Assembly: GCA_900543275.1 (NCBI GenBank)
Contig: UQQL01000051.1
Coordinates: forward strand, 1-14,804
Direction: 5' to 3'
DNA: 14,804 bases
Source of the DNA: an uncultured Collinsella sp.
Lineage (GTDB): Bacteria; Actinomycetota; Coriobacteriia; Coriobacteriales; Coriobacteriaceae
Part shown: piece by piece, positions 14,566 to 14,804 of the stretch
Layout: each line of letters opens with the position of its first letter
Position numbering within the stretch: position 1 is the stretch's first letter
Made by a program: the position numbers and the translations under genes
Notes under the pieces: model-generated
The model's input: only the letters and a program-made list of their open reading frames with translations
Databases searched by the model: none
What the model was told of the DNA's origin: nothing

Positions 14566-14601
14566 GAAATATCACCCTGATCGGTCGCTTGAGAAGGAGT
14601 G

Positions 14602-14620
14602 GTCGCGAATAAGTCGCGAC
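14602..14620. promoter_or_regulatory. Inverted repeat upstream of the 813-residue protein gene
   Basis: GTCGCGA (14602-14608) and TCGCGAC (14614-14620) form a 7-bp perfect inverted repeat with a 5-base centre, 37 bases before the GTG start. It could be an operator or a leader hairpin. No convincing promoter hexamers are seen around it; TAAGAT on the minus strand upstream is the best -10-like sequence. Confidence 0.3.
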
Positions 14621-14654
14621 ATCTACTCGGAATCTTACACGAGTCGACAGGAAA

Positions 14655-14670
14655 TCGTCCCTTTGGACGA
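14655..14670. other. Small hairpin between the tRNA-Arg terminator and the next gene
   Basis: TCGTCC and GGACGA make a 6-bp stem with a CTTT loop. No T-run follows directly on either strand. Its function is unclear; it may simply add to termination after tRNA-Arg. Confidence 0.25.
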
Positions 14671-14687
14671 AAGCACTCAAGCTGGCG

Positions 14688-14716
14688 TAAAAGAAAAGCC
14701 CCCGTTGCCGGGAGCT
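14688..14716 (-). terminator. Intrinsic terminator of tRNA-Arg
   Basis: On the minus strand AGCTCCCG and CGGGGGCT form an 8-bp stem (one wobble pair) with a GCAA tetraloop, followed by TTTCTTTTA. It lies 11 bases after the tRNA CCA end. Confidence 0.85.
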
Positions 14717-14727
14717 TTAATCTCAAA

Positions 14728-14804
14728 TGGTGCGGCGTATAGGATTCGAACCTATGACGTTCTGATTCGTAGTCAGACCCTCTATCCAGCTGAGGTAACG
14801 CCGC
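14728..14804 (-). tRNA. tRNA-Arg (anticodon ACG)
   Basis: Complete cloverleaf ending exactly at the window edge. The acceptor stem is GCGGCGT with ACGCCGC, the discriminator is A, and CCA is encoded (14728-14730). The anticodon stem-loop TCTGA-CTACGAA-TCAGA gives ACG, which reads CGN arginine codons after A34 is converted to inosine. The T-arm is ATAGG-TTCGAAT-CCTAT. The promoter lies outside the window. Confidence 0.97.

Noticed and set aside
1..14804. CRISPR array, insertion sequence or prophage genes
   Set aside because: No regularly spaced repeats, transposase, integrase or phage structural motifs were found on either strand.

Overview
This is a 14.8-kb, GC-rich bacterial chromosome segment. 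The codon use, Shine-Dalgarno sites, VanR/VanS-like regulators, OmpR-family pairs and overall gene style fit the Coriobacteriia (Actinomycetota), perhaps Collinsella or a relative. That assignment is an inference from general resemblance, not a database result. There are ten complete protein genes and two tRNA genes. All are on the minus strand except one D,D-carboxypeptidase gene. No intergenic gap exceeds about 200 bases. I see no insertion sequence, prophage gene, CRISPR array or rRNA.

Layout from left to right. (1) 1-2110: htpG (Hsp90), with a strong hairpin at its stop codon and the first codon of a further minus-strand gene at the window edge. (2) 2313-4917: a minus-strand series transcribed from right to left as a Wzz-type chain-length/adaptor protein, a CpsD-type tyrosine kinase, a CpsB-type PHP phosphatase and an ElaA/YjcF-like GNAT acetyltransferase. 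The first three form the standard phosphoregulatory module of capsule/exopolysaccharide export, but no glycosyltransferase, flippase or polymerase lies beside them. (3) 5113-8209: pstB, then an OmpR-family response regulator, then a two-TM histidine kinase. This reads as the phosphate ABC-transporter ATPase coupled to a PhoB/PhoR-type sensor pair. pstS, pstC, pstA and phoU are absent from the window. (4) 8313-11810: a VanR/VanS-like two-component system diverging from a secreted S11 D-alanyl-D-alanine carboxypeptidase. The shared regulatory gap holds an 11-bp imperfect palindrome. This looks like a cell-wall sensing unit; no vanH, vanA or vanX is present. (5) 11811-14804: back-to-back terminators, tRNA-Ser(GCT), a large uncharacterised TPR-like protein of 813 residues, and tRNA-Arg(ACG) at the right edge.

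Together the region looks like a core chromosomal envelope/phosphate signalling neighbourhood. The most unusual items are an inverted 16-bp copy of the tRNA-Ser T-arm/acceptor sequence beside the tRNA gene, the uncharacterised 813-residue protein, and the VanRS-carboxypeptidase divergent unit with its candidate operator. I did not find a clearly new multi-gene system.
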